The position numbers were made by a program, and so were the translations under genes. From Symbiodinium natans (lineage: Eukaryota; Sar; Dinophyceae; Suessiales; Symbiodiniaceae), in NCBI GenBank assembly GCA_905221605.1, contig CAJNDS010002151.1, positions 570,259-634,258 of the forward strand: DNA of 64,000 bases. The letters are read 5' to 3'. Below are positions 63,161-64,000 of this stretch, in pieces. The notes below the pieces were generated by a model that was not told the DNA's origin, ran no database searches, and worked only from the letters and a program-made list of their open reading frames with translations. Within the stretch, counting starts at the first letter, position 1. Each line of letters starts with the position of its first letter.

Positions 63161-63774
63161 GACAGTAGTTTACTTATGTTTACTATAAGGGTAACCCTGA
63201 ACCCTAAACCCTAAACCCTAAACCCTAGTGGTATTCCCTTATAGTCCCTTTATACTTCTACTATACTAACCCCAAACCCTATCAAATTATCAAGGCCCCT
63301 ATACTAAGTGTTATTTGCATGTTGGGGTTTTGCAGGGGTTTACAGGGCTGATGTAGGGGTTGCAGACAGAGCTTCTAGGGCTTGTAATTAGGGCTTATAA
63401 GGTTCAGGGTTTAGGGTTTAGGGTTTAGGGTTTAGGGTTTAGGGTTTATTTAGGGTTTAGGTAGGGTTTAGGACTACTAGGGGTCACTTGAGATTTAGGG
63501 CTACATGCGGAGGTTGGGAGCAGAATAGCCATTCCCAGCCCAGTCCCCAAAGCCTAAACCCTGAACCCAAGCACCATCAAGGTTTGGGGTTTAGGGTTAT
63601 AGGGTTTAGGGTTGAGAGTTTAGGGTTGAGGGTTTAGGGTCGTTTGAAGATTACAACACAGGCATTGTGAGCTTGGCAGAATAGGCGGAGGTTGCAAAAA
63701 GACGGAGGGTGTAGAGTCTGAAGGCTTGAATTCGGGGCCAGTGGACGACAGTTCCATGGTTCGGCCGGCCTAGA

Positions 63775-63835
63775 AACCCTATAAACCCTATAAACCCTAT
63801 AGACCCTATACACCGCATAAACCCTATAACTAAAC
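63775..63835. repeat. CCCTATAAA variant array
   Basis: About six units with variants CCCTATAGA, CCCTATACA and CGCATAAA. Confidence 0.8.
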
Positions 63836-63881
63836 CCCTGTGCGTTGCCGGCTACTCATGGCACTTCGATGCCCCTCTAAG

Positions 63882-63935
63882 GCCGGCTCAAAGAAGCCGA
63901 AAGAGCGCAAGCAGAAGAAGGAGAAGACGAAGAAG
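63882..63935 (+). CDS. Lys-rich exon
   Basis: The CTAAG|G acceptor and GT donor bound exactly 18 codons in phase 0: AGSKKPKERKQKKEKTKK. It would be a strongly basic, nuclear-localisation-like or nucleic-acid-binding segment of the next + strand gene, which continues beyond the window. Confidence 0.55.
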
Positions 63936-64000
63936 GTGCCTCGTGTCTTGTGTCTTGTTTTATGGCCGGGTTTAGGGTTCACAGTTCACCATTTATATTT

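Overview
The window looks like nuclear DNA of a dinoflagellate. The evidence is the plant/alveolate-type telomeric heptamer TTTAGGG scattered through the whole sequence, very short exons in very long introns, and splice sites that by hand reading follow the unusual dinoflagellate pattern: donors GC, GA or GT, and acceptors AG followed by G on the exon side. There are no bacterial operons, and long ORFs are almost all by-products of repeats. Reading frames joined across introns on these splice rules restore recognisable protein families. That is the main support for the gene calls; no database search was possible.

Layout. (1) About 0.5-25 kb, + strand: membrane-protein exons. The 3' part (15835-24887) is a proton-coupled oligopeptide transporter (POT/PTR2) C-terminal half. 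Hydrophobic exons at 3780-3909 and 4993-5047 join in frame and may be its N-terminal half or another transporter. (2) 26980-35531, + strand: a 16-exon phospholipase D/cardiolipin-synthase-like gene with both HKD motifs intact. (3) 35.5-38.4 kb: scattered exon candidates. (4) 38.4-51.7 kb: almost gene-free, a succession of about a dozen unrelated satellites and minisatellites, with TTTAGGG nearly absent from 38.4 to 46.1 kb. Part of it (41.8-45.2 kb) looks like noisy, unpolished sequence. (5) 51.7-56.4 kb: exons of an unidentified + strand gene or genes. (6) 56539-58799: an ankyrin-repeat gene. (7) 59260-59696: a two-exon ubiquitin-like protein with a GC-AG intron. (8) 60693-63160: an unidentified multi-exon gene with a clear stop, then a Lys-rich exon at 63882-63935.

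Introns and intergenic DNA are built from three things: interstitial telomeric arrays, many families of short (about 90-150 bp) terminal-inverted-repeat elements resembling MITEs or introners, and low-complexity tracts. The most striking architecture is that many exons sit in islands with CCCTAAA arrays on the left and TTTAGGG arrays on the right, as if each were a telomere-capped fragment. Several short elements lie against splice acceptors, and three splice-site segments are duplicated around inserted DNA, which suggests ongoing intron gain or remodelling.
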